A stretch of 64,000 nt of DNA, taken from assembly GCA_020072645.1 (NCBI GenBank), contig JAIQGK010000008.1, forward strand, positions 62,001 through 126,000, read 5' to 3'. Every line of letters starts with the position of its first letter. The stretch's first letter is position 1. This DNA comes from Terriglobia bacterium. GTDB taxonomy: Bacteria > Acidobacteriota > Terriglobia > Terriglobales > Acidobacteriaceae. Positions 34,749 through 43,175 of this stretch are shown one piece after another. The position numbers and the translations under genes are program-made. The notes under the pieces are model-generated. The model was not told the origin of the DNA and did not search any database. It saw only the letters and a list, made by a program, of their open reading frames with translations.

Positions 34749-35513
34749 TTAATCCTGGTTCCCAATCTCCTCAAATCGGACGTTCATAATCGGGTACTGC
34801 TTCCAATCTTTGTAATCAAAGTGCCACCATTCCTGCGGATAGACGGTGAAACCTTCTTTTTCCATTGCCTGGCGCAATATTGCGCGTCGCGCCCTCTCAT
34901 CTTCGGTTCCACCGGGATAGTCGGCGTAAGCGCGTTCGGACATTTCGTCGTACCCGCTGGGCATTTTCACTGCCGCGCCGGTTTTCAGGTCATACAGAGT
35001 CAGGTCAACGGCGCAGCCGCGGTTGTGCTTGGATCCTTCTTTGGGATCGGCGACGAAAATCTTTTTATCTTCAGGCGTAGCGTCCCAGAACATTTTTGTC
35101 ACATACCAGGGACGATAAGCATCGTGGATCTCCAGTCCGTAACCTTTTTCCCTGAGCGCCTTTTGTGCCCGCAGCAGGGCCTCAGCCGCCGGACGCTGGA
35201 GAAAAGCCCGTGCTTGAGAGTACATGGGCGTGCTCAGAAAATTATTTGTTGTCGCGTACCGAATATCCAGCCTGATGGTGGGATCGAGTTTCACCAGTTC
35301 CACCAGTTCGGGCTTGCGGAAATTACCATTCTCATGCGGAGGCTGTGCCGCCCGCGCCTCCCGCTCCAGTTCCTGGACCGGACGTAGCGGCTTAATGTGA
35401 AAAGTGGGGTCGGCAGCGGATGCGGCCTGGTTTTTGGCAGGGATCGTTTGACTGAAGGCGAGCGGCAGACAAAGCCAGAGAACCAGTGCGGAAACGGTAC
35501 GGAATAAGCGCAT
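34749..35513 (-). CDS. exported D-alanyl-D-alanine dipeptidase (VanX/DdpX-like, M15D)
   Basis: ATG 35513 gives 254 residues with a signal peptide (LFRTVSALVLWLCLPLAFSQ). Family zinc and catalytic motifs are present: SKHNRGCAVDLTLYD (SxHxxGxAxD) and EWWHFDY (ExWH). DIRYATTNNFLSTPMY and ALREKGYGLEIHDAYRP are conserved in VanX/DdpX. It should hydrolyse D-Ala-D-Ala in the periplasm, for peptidoglycan-fragment recycling rather than vancomycin resistance, as no van genes accompany it. A longer in-frame start at 35582 is unlikely because it would bury the signal peptide. Confidence 0.9.
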   Translation of the reverse strand: MRLFRTVSALVLWLCLPLAFSQTIPAKNQAASAADPTFHIKPLRPVQELEREARAAQPPHENGNFRKPELVELVKLDPTIRLDIRYATTNNFLSTPMYSQARAFLQRPAAEALLRAQKALREKGYGLEIHDAYRPWYVTKMFWDATPEDKKIFVADPKEGSKHNRGCAVDLTLYDLKTGAAVKMPSGYDEMSERAYADYPGGTEDERARRAILRQAMEKEGFTVYPQEWWHFDYKDWKQYPIMNVRFEEIGNQD

Positions 35514-35598
35514 AGTTCCAGGAACTATAGCACGCCCGTGTGGAAGAGCGGTCAATGAAGCATATTGCAAGGACGAATCCAACTGTACTGGTGCCTTC

Positions 35599-35880
35599 TT
35601 AGTGTCGGCCGCTGGGCGGCACCCTAAGCAACTGTTTATCGATCATAGTGATGTGACCTATGACGGAGTTCGCAGGGAAAACCCGGCCGTCGACTCTCTC
35701 AGCACACCGCACCAACAGAAGATCGAGTACCCGGTCACTCATTGGAATGAAGCGGCGCCCGGTCGGAGTCTTACTGTCTGGCACAAAATCACCCGCGATT
35801 CCAATCCAGATTCTCAATCCGCATGGAAAATAGCTCTTTCTTTGGGCGCATTCCTGTATCACGCAGCAAAACGATGATGT
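35599..35880 (-). pseudogene. degraded tyrosine recombinase (phage-type integrase) remnant
   Basis: Minus-strand translation from about 35879 gives VLLRDTGMRPKKELFSMRI and ENLDWNRG before a stop. One base-shift later the neighbouring frame continues DFVPDSKTPTGRRFIPMSDR, then VLDLLLVRCAERVDGRVFP. The TGMRP...L...I motif, the basic TGRRxIPxS segment and the GxVFP strand occur in this order in tyrosine integrases (catalytic-domain start). The HxxR and Tyr motifs are missing, and at least one frameshift separates the halves. This is a dead integrase fragment and marks an old integration site next to the accessory operon at 36487. Confidence 0.72.
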
Positions 35881-36486
35881 CACGTAATAATGGACCGCAA
35901 CCTTCGCGATCAGCCCATTCTTGTGCCAGGTGTTTTGACCGGCGACCTTACCACGGTACTTATTGACGGTCGGCGCGGCGTCAATCTTCAACCTTTCCAG
36001 CGGGGCCTACCAAGCACGTGTGCAATGCCTAGTACAAATGCGGAAGAGCTTAATAGATTAAAGAGCTCTCAGATAAGTGACATCTAGAAGAAGATGACAA
36101 CAAGCAGCACCTTATGAAAGTCCTTCACCAGACTCGACGTGCCAAATCAGAATATTCACTGCGAGAAAATATATTATCGGCCATTGAAACAATCCTGTCT
36201 CCGGGGTGATCTAAGTGAATAGAAAGCGCGGCTTCTCAATTGTTGAGAGTGCGTCAGAATCTCATTTTGTTCTGTTAACACGCTAAGGCCGCGAATTCTT
36301 CTTAAATGGCGAAGTATATGTGCTTCTCCGAAAGATTCTGCAATCAAACAGGAACCCATCACAACTAGCGATTGCTAGCTTTTCCATCTGATGGTTAATG
36401 CCCTTTTCGCGGGGTTACAGCGGCAATCATTCATTGCCGCAGACCGGTTGAGTGTTGCGCCGGAGCCTGGATATGAGGTGCATGCA
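35881..36486. other. AT-richer non-coding stretch between integrase remnant and accessory operon
   Basis: About 600 bp without a convincing gene. Composition is AT-richer (especially 36040-36180 and 36230-36400) than either side, consistent with mobile-element debris. It should contain the promoter for the operon starting at 36487. GAGGTG at 36475-36480 is the likely ribosome-binding site. No att-like direct repeat was identified by eye. Confidence 0.45.
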
Positions 36487-38847
36487 ATGAAAATGACACA
36501 GGATGTGCTGAATGAGCCGGTGGCTGCCTCCGCGCAGCCGCAAGAACAATTCCAACGCTATCCCGCCCTGGTGCTTGACGCACTTCAAGGACGGCTGCAT
36601 TTTTCTCCCGTGCCTCCTGGCGATGAGCGGGCCACTACCCATGTTGAACTGCCGGAAAAAAAGATTCGCGTTGACGCCACCGCTGACGAATTTCAGATGA
36701 TGGTCAGCGCCCTGCAGCGCGGAGCATTGACCAAAGGCGAGGTTGCCGGCGCGCTGGGGTTCGCCAATGCCGGAACGCTGGCCGCCGAAATCAAGAAAGC
36801 GGTCGGCGTTGCTCCGCAAGACGGCTGGGCGGCGGAAATTGACACTGAGCACGAGCTTTCGCGCCTGTCCATTCTCGCGATCACGGTGATCGACCGTTTG
36901 CAGAAGTCGCTGCTGGTAGTTGAGCCATTTACGAGTGTCATCTTCCAGTTGACAGACAAGGCCAGGGCCCTCCTGGCGATTGGCTGGGAGGCGATGGTGA
37001 AACATGGCCAATTCCCCCTGCGGCCGCGCGGCGCCAGGCGCTTTACCGAATTGCAGAAAAAACCGTGTGGCGCGCTGCACTTTGTTAGCGCCAGCGATCT
37101 GGATGCAGGCTACTACTACACTATGGGAATTGCGCAATCACCGGAGGCGCAGGCCCTGCACACCATGGACCTTGGTTTCGGTCTGGATGGCGAGTTGATT
37201 GTGCCTGGCCAGGCGGTCTCGCCCATTCCTCCGTTCCTGGCGATGGCGACGCGATTATTTGCCGCGTCTGTTCCCACCAGTTCCAACATATCAGAAGAAG
37301 TGCAATCCATCCCGATCCGCAACTTCCCTCATCCCGCAGCCATTGATGACCTGGCGCCGATTCGCGGAGGCATGCTGAAACCGGCGGTCCGCCCGGCGAG
37401 TCCTGAAGAGCTTGCCAGCGACTTGCGCCTGCAACTGAGCCGCTACCATCAAGAGCAGGAACAGAAAACCAAGGGGAAGACCGTTTCAGGGCTTGAAGGA
37501 GCGGATGGCTTCGTGCTGCCCGCCATCGGAGCTGTGTACGACGTGACCGGCTTGGCCACGCGTGAGATTGTCCACGCCATCAACGCCGCGTGCCAGATCG
37601 ATCCTCAGTTGGACAAGAGCCGGAAGCTGATTGCGCTCTATCTGGATGTTGAGCCCACCGGGCACGATCGCGTTGCCACCATTAACCATGTGGTGGATGC
37701 TGCCGCGACCCTGGGCCTGCGCTACGTTGCGGTGGCTGACGATGCTGAAGATTCATGGCTGCCCAACCTACTCGAGTATCTGGAACCGGATGAACTGAAT
37801 GATGTTGCGGATTATGCCGATGCAAAAGGGATCATCGTCACGGACGGGAGGCCAGTGGATCCGGTTTATACGGCGTCCACCGCGGCCCAACGAATCCAGT
37901 CGGTGTACACCACGCTCTCCGTCGACATCCTGAAAATGGGAATGTGGCTCTGCCTCGACGCCCTCACAGCACGAAAAGTGTGGAGCGAGATCCTTAGCAA
38001 TCCCCACATACCCACGCAGATGCTGCTCATGCCCATTGGGATCGTGGAACCGTGGAACGCATTCTGCGACAACCGCGACACGAACAAGACGCCGCGAGCA
38101 ATCCTGGATCCTTATGAAAAGATCAAATTCATGATCGATGAAGCGGAGCGGCTCAAGATGCCGTCTCTTCTCACCGATACAAGACACAAGAGCACCTGGG
38201 TCCTTCTTGGACACCGCACGCCGAAGGACAAGGCACATCCACGCGAGAAGTTCATCTATGAACCCGGTACAGGTCAGATTATCACTCGAACGCCAGACAG
38301 CGCGCGTCCGCTGCTGAGTTGGGAAGAATTCATGGACTGCGAGCGTCGTGCTCGGAAAGCAGGCATCCTGCTGGGCCAGGCAGGCTCGGTGGAGATCGAC
38401 CAACTCTTCGACATCATCAGCGATACCACGTTTGACGCTGCCAAAGAGAAGAAGAACCCAGCCACGGCCATCTGGACCGCGGAGACCGAGCGTGTTCTGC
38501 GCACCAAAATCAAGCAGGAAACCAGCGACCTTCAGGCGCAACGGAGCGCCGCTGTATCAGCCTTCCTGGCCGTTTTCAACCGGGCGATCGAGTCGCACGC
38601 CAGGATCGATGGCTGGTTGCGTTACCTGGCCGATTCCGGCAAAACAGATTCGCTACGGGAGCAACTGACCCAGAAACGCCAACGGCTGTCTTCTCTGCTG
38701 GAGCTATGCATTGCTGCGCAGGCAACAGCGGGTGAAGGTTATAAGAAGACATTTGCTGAGTTCCGCACAGCGTATCTCGAATATCACAACCTTATCCGTG
38801 ACAACTTTGAGGCGGTACGTGAGCGTGTCGCCGAGAGATGGAGCTGA
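36487..38847 (+). CDS. large protein of unknown function, possible TIM-barrel C-terminal part
   Basis: ATG 36487 (GAGGTG 6 bp upstream) gives 786 residues; an in-frame ATG at 36391 lacks a ribosome-binding site. I do not recognise the N-terminal 350 residues. Residues about 360-680 show alternating strand/helix segments: SVDILKMGMWLCLDALTARKV, MPSLLTDTRHKSTWVLLG and ARKAGILLGQAGSVEIDQLF vaguely resemble the KVGL, LDT-xKDG and GLxxALAGSL strands of the (5-formylfuran-3-yl)methyl-phosphate synthase TIM barrel. That is tentative. The C-terminus (about 690-786) is helical, probably coiled coil. First gene of a four-gene operon; 4 bp to the next gene. Confidence 0.7.
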   Translation: MKMTQDVLNEPVAASAQPQEQFQRYPALVLDALQGRLHFSPVPPGDERATTHVELPEKKIRVDATADEFQMMVSALQRGALTKGEVAGALGFANAGTLAAEIKKAVGVAPQDGWAAEIDTEHELSRLSILAITVIDRLQKSLLVVEPFTSVIFQLTDKARALLAIGWEAMVKHGQFPLRPRGARRFTELQKKPCGALHFVSASDLDAGYYYTMGIAQSPEAQALHTMDLGFGLDGELIVPGQAVSPIPPFLAMATRLFAASVPTSSNISEEVQSIPIRNFPHPAAIDDLAPIRGGMLKPAVRPASPEELASDLRLQLSRYHQEQEQKTKGKTVSGLEGADGFVLPAIGAVYDVTGLATREIVHAINAACQIDPQLDKSRKLIALYLDVEPTGHDRVATINHVVDAAATLGLRYVAVADDAEDSWLPNLLEYLEPDELNDVADYADAKGIIVTDGRPVDPVYTASTAAQRIQSVYTTLSVDILKMGMWLCLDALTARKVWSEILSNPHIPTQMLLMPIGIVEPWNAFCDNRDTNKTPRAILDPYEKIKFMIDEAERLKMPSLLTDTRHKSTWVLLGHRTPKDKAHPREKFIYEPGTGQIITRTPDSARPLLSWEEFMDCERRARKAGILLGQAGSVEIDQLFDIISDTTFDAAKEKKNPATAIWTAETERVLRTKIKQETSDLQAQRSAAVSAFLAVFNRAIESHARIDGWLRYLADSGKTDSLREQLTQKRQRLSSLLELCIAAQATAGEGYKKTFAEFRTAYLEYHNLIRDNFEAVRERVAERWS

Positions 38848-38851
38848 CAAC

Positions 38852-39718
38852 ATGGCACCTAAATCAGGAAACACCGGACTACTTTCAGATGCGAGAGTTT
38901 ATCTTTCGGGACCGATGGACTTTGTCGCCTCCCGTGAAGAAGAAAAAAAACACGGATGGCGGCATCGCCTGGGCGATTTTCTTAAAGCCATGGACGTAAC
39001 CGTATTTGACCCGTGGTTCAAACCAGAGGTCCGAGGTCTGCATGAGTACGGCCGCGAGGGTGAGACCACCACCGAACAACGAAAGAACTGGACGTTTGCG
39101 CAAGGACGTGACGGAGCCCAGACCCGATCGGCGCTGGCGGAGTTCTTCTGGCCGGCAATGCACATCGATCTTCGCATGGTCGATACCAGTGACTTTATCG
39201 TGTCGTACTGTCCCACGAACGTTTACAGCGTCGGAACGCCGCACGAGATCATCGTGGCTCGCCAGCAGCGCAAGCCTGTGCTCCTGGTCAGTCCCCGGGT
39301 GGAGTTTCCGGCACTGGCGGACCTGCGAAAACATCTCGCCAACGACAAGAAAGCTACGGAACTGCTGCAGGCGCTCACCAACCAGGTGCCGATTAAAGAG
39401 AATCCGGATGGAAGCCCCAGTTTGTGGTACATGCCGCTGATCGGAGGAGAGCATTTCTTTGACGGCTTTGGTTTCGCGCAGTTCCGCGACAAATTCGGAT
39501 GGACCGAGGACATCCGTATTGATGACGACGAGTCCGAGCAGCCGCCGCAGAAACCCTTGCTGCCATTTCTCGCTCAACTGAACCTTGAGTTGCCCAAGAA
39601 ATGGGACCGCGTAAAACAGGATTTCGTGGCCAATGATGACTGGTTGCTTTGGGACCTTAAGAAGGACAAAAAGGGTGCCGATGTTTCAGATGCATGTGTT
39701 AAGGGCAAAGTCGCCTGA
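38852..39718 (+). CDS. nucleoside 2-deoxyribosyltransferase-like protein
   Basis: ATG 38852, 4 bp after the upstream stop, gives 288 residues. The first 180 look like the nucleoside deoxyribosyltransferase/TIR-SLOG-like Rossmann group: ARVYLSGPMDF (strand 1 and phosphate/base loop), HRLGDFLKAMDVTVFDPW, DLRMVDTSDFIVSY, GTPHEIIVARQQRKPVLLVSP (GTxxEI with candidate catalytic Glu). Enzymes of this fold break or exchange N-glycosidic bonds in nucleosides or NAD-like molecules. The C-terminal 100 residues (LPFLAQLNLELPKKWDRVKQ) are unfamiliar. In an operon with a protease-nuclease this could be a nucleotide-depleting effector or a modified-nucleoside enzyme; neither is proven. Confidence 0.7.
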   Translation: MAPKSGNTGLLSDARVYLSGPMDFVASREEEKKHGWRHRLGDFLKAMDVTVFDPWFKPEVRGLHEYGREGETTTEQRKNWTFAQGRDGAQTRSALAEFFWPAMHIDLRMVDTSDFIVSYCPTNVYSVGTPHEIIVARQQRKPVLLVSPRVEFPALADLRKHLANDKKATELLQALTNQVPIKENPDGSPSLWYMPLIGGEHFFDGFGFAQFRDKFGWTEDIRIDDDESEQPPQKPLLPFLAQLNLELPKKWDRVKQDFVANDDWLLWDLKKDKKGADVSDACVKGKVA

Positions 39719-39842
39719 AACAGTGCCTTTGCGGCCAAAGCAATCTCTGGCTGCCAGATAGAACCAAACACAGACACGCGGGGAGCCTGGGCTTTCGAAT
39801 GCAGACTCGCTCAGTCTCCTGCAGCTATAGGAGGATGCTCCA

Positions 39843-40643
39843 ATGAAACAGGGACCGTGGACACGCATCAGGCCGTTGCAAATCGATGAAGTTGATGACT
39901 ACACCGCAGCGGCCTACAAACAGGGTGAGCTTACATGGGGACATTTTCCCAGCAATCTGATGAAGGTAATGGGACATTGCCCCCAGTTGGCCATCACGGA
40001 AGTGCCGTATGCCAATTCTGTCATTTTTGATACTGATCTCTTCAATCACGGCAAGCAGTTCGCAGGTTTTCTTGATCGTCCCCTTAAGGAATTAATGATC
40101 AGCCGAACTTCACTGCAAAACCGGAGCCGGTATTCGATCAACCATCATTCCTTCATAGGGATAACCGTGTTCAAGACTCTCGGCCGCGAGGAGGAAGGCC
40201 ATCGCAAGCTGCTGTACCTTCACGAACACGAAAAACATCGTGAACTCTACACCGCACGCGAAAATGCCTGCCTGGATTATGCCGTGGAGGTAGCCAAGGA
40301 CGCGCATTTGGTGACCGACAGCGAGTTCAAGAACCTGAGAGCCGTACTGCGAGCCTACAACGCGGGGCAAGCGCCGGCTTCAGAGATGACAGATTTTGAT
40401 CGTGATTTCATCCGTAAATGGGCAGGATACGACGCCACGCAGCACGATCAACTCGTGGATTCGCAAATCGTCGAGATGACCTGGCTGATCGGTCAGTTCT
40501 GCCTTCTCAACCGTTGGTTTACGGCACTGCAGGTGCCCGATGAAGGGCCGGATGATGAGGCCAACTTCCTTGGCGCGTATGAGGCCGGTGTTCCAAAAGA
40601 TATTCGCGACCGCAACGAGCGAATCCTGCGGGGAAGTTTTTAG
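39843..40643 (+). CDS. AhpD/carboxymuconolactone-decarboxylase-like protein lacking the CxxC pair
   Basis: ATG 39843 with a perfect AGGAGG (39830-39835) gives 266 residues. HFPSNLMKVMGHCPQLA, LDRPLKELMISRTSL, NRSRYSINHHSF match the AhpD-like pattern (P.L...., LD..LKELVILR.S, NRC.YC..HH). At the redox position the family CxxC is SRYS: both Cys are Ser, while the following His pair is kept. Thus classical disulphide peroxidase activity seems impossible. The C-terminal half (AVLRAYNAGQAPASEMTDFD, IVEMTWLIGQFCLLNRWF) is also family-like. Third gene of the operon, 124 bp after the second. Possibly a non-redox oligomeric or binding role. Confidence 0.68.
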   Translation: MKQGPWTRIRPLQIDEVDDYTAAAYKQGELTWGHFPSNLMKVMGHCPQLAITEVPYANSVIFDTDLFNHGKQFAGFLDRPLKELMISRTSLQNRSRYSINHHSFIGITVFKTLGREEEGHRKLLYLHEHEKHRELYTARENACLDYAVEVAKDAHLVTDSEFKNLRAVLRAYNAGQAPASEMTDFDRDFIRKWAGYDATQHDQLVDSQIVEMTWLIGQFCLLNRWFTALQVPDEGPDDEANFLGAYEAGVPKDIRDRNERILRGSF

Positions 40644-40744
40644 CCGCGAAATGGACGCCTTATTGCCGGTGCAATGAAGGCCAAAAAACCGGTGGCAAAA
40701 AGAGCATCGTTCACTTTTCACGGCCGAACACGAAGGAGTCTGAC

Positions 40745-43111
40745 ATGAACGCGACAGCGACAGTAACCCAGAAAGTTCGTAAGGAAAAACTCTTAACTTT
40801 CAAGAAAAACGGCGCCCATCCTCTTGGCGATAAACCCGACTTTCACACTCTCTCCCTTGTCGATCTGCTTAAAGCTCGTGACCTCTATCACCGGCACCTG
40901 ATGAACAAGGCTGGCGTGGTAGCAACTGCAATCGGAAGATATCTCATCCGCAAGACAGATCCCTGGCCAGGAGATCCCAATCAGCATAAGGCTACCGGTC
41001 CGCGGACATTGCGCAATTCTGAGGTTCGGCCATACTCATGGCCATGCCTTCTTGTATTCGTCGAAAAATGGCTCAGCTTCTCCGACTTCGACAAGAAGGG
41101 AAAGCACGAGCCTTCGGGCATGATTTCGAAAAGGCTGTATATGCCGGATGGAACCCTTGTGCCGATCTGCATCGTGGAAGCGCCCAAGCAGGAGACGCCT
41201 CTCTCCCGCATCGCCGCGGCGCCGATCGCGCCCCGGCAATTCTTGGGAGGCGGACTGCCGCTCATTATCGAGGAGCAGGGCGCGCAGCAATTTGCCACCA
41301 TTGGATGCCTGGTCACCGATGGTCACAGTACTTATGCTCTCACCAGCCGTCACGTGACTGGCGATAGAGGTACGCCAGTCTCGGCCATCGTTGCGGGTGA
41401 ATCCAAAGTGATTGGTACCAGTTCGTCGAAGCAGATAACTCGAAAGCCGTTCGAGGAGGTGTATCCCGGGTGGCCGGGTCGTGACAGCCATCTCCATATG
41501 GATATTGGACTGGTCAAACTTGAGGACAAGACCACGTGGCGGCCCGACGTCTACAAGGTGGGCTCGCTTGGTCCCGCGGTTGATCTTAGCTCGGACAATT
41601 TTACCCTGGAACTGATTGGCACGAAGGTGAAAGCCCATGGGGCCGCATCGGGACTGATGGCCGGCGTGATCTGCGCGATGTTCTACCGCTACAAAGCCAT
41701 GGGAGGATTTGAATATGTGGCTGACTTCCTGATTGGCCCGCGCGAAGACGCGCCATTTCAAACCAATCCCGGAGATTCCGGCGCAACCTTTGTTCTTGAC
41801 TACCCTGACTCCGAAGACCCACTGCACAATCTTGACCGCCGGCCTGTGGCGGTTCAATGGGGAGGACACGTTTTCAGTTCGAACGGTGAAAAAAGCCAGA
41901 GTTATGCCATGGCGACCTGTCTCAGTACCGTGCTCAATGAACTGGACCTGGACCTGATCCGAAGCTGGGATTTTGAACTTCCGGAATACTGGGGAGCGGT
42001 GGGTCACTACACCATCGCCAATCTTGCCTGTGGGATCATCGCCGATCGCAACTTGAAGAAGCTGATGCAGGCCAATCTTGGCAATATCACATTCAAACTT
42101 GATGCAATCAGCGACAAAAACATGCGCGGGCTCTCGACAAAAGAGGATGGCAGCCTGGTACCTCTGGCTGACTGGCCGGACCTTGTATGGCAAACCAAAC
42201 TTGGCTTGAGAGGCCCGCGTAGCGCGAACCCGGAAGCCCCGAATCATTTCGCCGATCTTGACGAGCCTCCGCCGGACGACAGCAAGAGTCTGCTCGACCT
42301 TTGCCGCGGTCCTCATGGGAGCGTCAACACTCGATACGTCGACCCGGACGTATGGCTCCATCATTTCGAGCTTTTCAAGAACCGCCCTCCACGGGTGAGG
42401 TCGGAAGCGCGTGCTGCAAAGTACAGCAATGGTGTGCTGCCGTTCCGGATCGCGCAGATTTACCGCAACATGGTCGAATTTGCACGCAGGAGAGACGAAA
42501 TCCACTTTGTGGCCTCGGCTGGCATTCTTGCCCATTACGTGGGGGACGCCGGCCAGCCGCTGCACATCTCCTACCTGCACCATGGTGATCCGGAAGATTC
42601 CATGATCGACCCACACTCAAATGAGACTGAGCCCCCAAAGAACCGCATTAGCCGGCAGAACGCGGTACACGCGGCCTACGAGTCTGACATGTTCAAGTAC
42701 CATGCCATCGACATGCAGAACAAGCTGAGGCAATCCGTGTCTCGAAACGGTCTCGCGCTCATTCGTGGCCATAAAAATGCGGCCTACAAGGCGGTTGAGC
42801 TCATGTTGAAGACTTTCGACATCCTGCCTCCGCAGGATATCGTGAATCAGTTCAAGGAGTTTTCTCCTGAAGACAAACCCAAAGCCATCGCCAATAAGTT
42901 GTGGGACCAGTTCCAGAACCAGACAGTTGAAGTCATGGCGAATTCATGCCGTTATCTTGCCATGCTGTGGGAAAGTGCGTGGAAAGAGGGGGGCGGGACT
43001 GCCGCTATGGTTTCTGGCCGTCCGATCGGATCTGGCAAGCTGATCGACTTGTACAAGAAAAGGACTTTTCTACCATCATGCACACTGGATGAGATAGGAA
43101 AGTATTGGTAA
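40745..43111 (+). CDS. trypsin-like serine protease fused to an S1/P1-type trizinc nuclease domain
   Basis: ATG 40745 (AAGGAG upstream) gives 788 residues. After an unfamiliar N-terminus (1-160) comes a chymotrypsin-like domain (about 170-400): His203 in YALTSRHVTG, Asp253 in HMDIGLV, Ser345 in NPGDSGATFV. Residues about 414-700 fit S1/P1 nuclease/zinc-PLC: Trp416 and His421 (EYWGAVGHYTIANLA, like WGALGH), Asp479 (LADWPDLVW), His501 (NHFADLDEPP), His597-Asp601-His607 (AHYVGDAGQPLH), His642 and Glu646 (AVHAAYE). The spacings of all nine P1 ligands are kept; only the last Asp is Glu. No signal peptide is seen, whereas S1/P1 enzymes are normally secreted. Last gene of the operon, closed by the hairpin at 43124. 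The fusion suggests activation by proteolysis or a toxin-like effector. Confidence 0.8.
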   Translation: MNATATVTQKVRKEKLLTFKKNGAHPLGDKPDFHTLSLVDLLKARDLYHRHLMNKAGVVATAIGRYLIRKTDPWPGDPNQHKATGPRTLRNSEVRPYSWPCLLVFVEKWLSFSDFDKKGKHEPSGMISKRLYMPDGTLVPICIVEAPKQETPLSRIAAAPIAPRQFLGGGLPLIIEEQGAQQFATIGCLVTDGHSTYALTSRHVTGDRGTPVSAIVAGESKVIGTSSSKQITRKPFEEVYPGWPGRDSHLHMDIGLVKLEDKTTWRPDVYKVGSLGPAVDLSSDNFTLELIGTKVKAHGAASGLMAGVICAMFYRYKAMGGFEYVADFLIGPREDAPFQTNPGDSGATFVLDYPDSEDPLHNLDRRPVAVQWGGHVFSSNGEKSQSYAMATCLSTVLNELDLDLIRSWDFELPEYWGAVGHYTIANLACGIIADRNLKKLMQANLGNITFKLDAISDKNMRGLSTKEDGSLVPLADWPDLVWQTKLGLRGPRSANPEAPNHFADLDEPPPDDSKSLLDLCRGPHGSVNTRYVDPDVWLHHFELFKNRPPRVRSEARAAKYSNGVLPFRIAQIYRNMVEFARRRDEIHFVASAGILAHYVGDAGQPLHISYLHHGDPEDSMIDPHSNETEPPKNRISRQNAVHAAYESDMFKYHAIDMQNKLRQSVSRNGLALIRGHKNAAYKAVELMLKTFDILPPQDIVNQFKEFSPEDKPKAIANKLWDQFQNQTVEVMANSCRYLAMLWESAWKEGGGTAAMVSGRPIGSGKLIDLYKKRTFLPSCTLDEIGKYW

Positions 43112-43123
43112 GAACTTGAGTTC

Positions 43124-43160
43124 GCGGGCTGCCGGATGGGTTAGATCTCCGGCAGCCCGC
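43124..43160. terminator. bidirectional hairpin terminator between convergent genes
   Basis: GCGGGCTGCCGGA (43124-43136), an 11-nt loop, and TCCGGCAGCCCGC (43148-43160) form a perfect 13-bp stem 12 bp after the protease-nuclease stop and 15 bp beyond the end of the minus-strand gene at 43176. There is no T-tract. Its core is nearly the same as the hairpin at 46387-46425. Confidence 0.75.
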
Positions 43161-43175
43161 TCAATGTTCACTGTG

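Noticed and set aside
41036-42616. 526-codon antisense frame opposite the protease-nuclease gene
   Set aside because: Shadow of the sense gene, whose catalytic motifs are intact; no recognisable domains.
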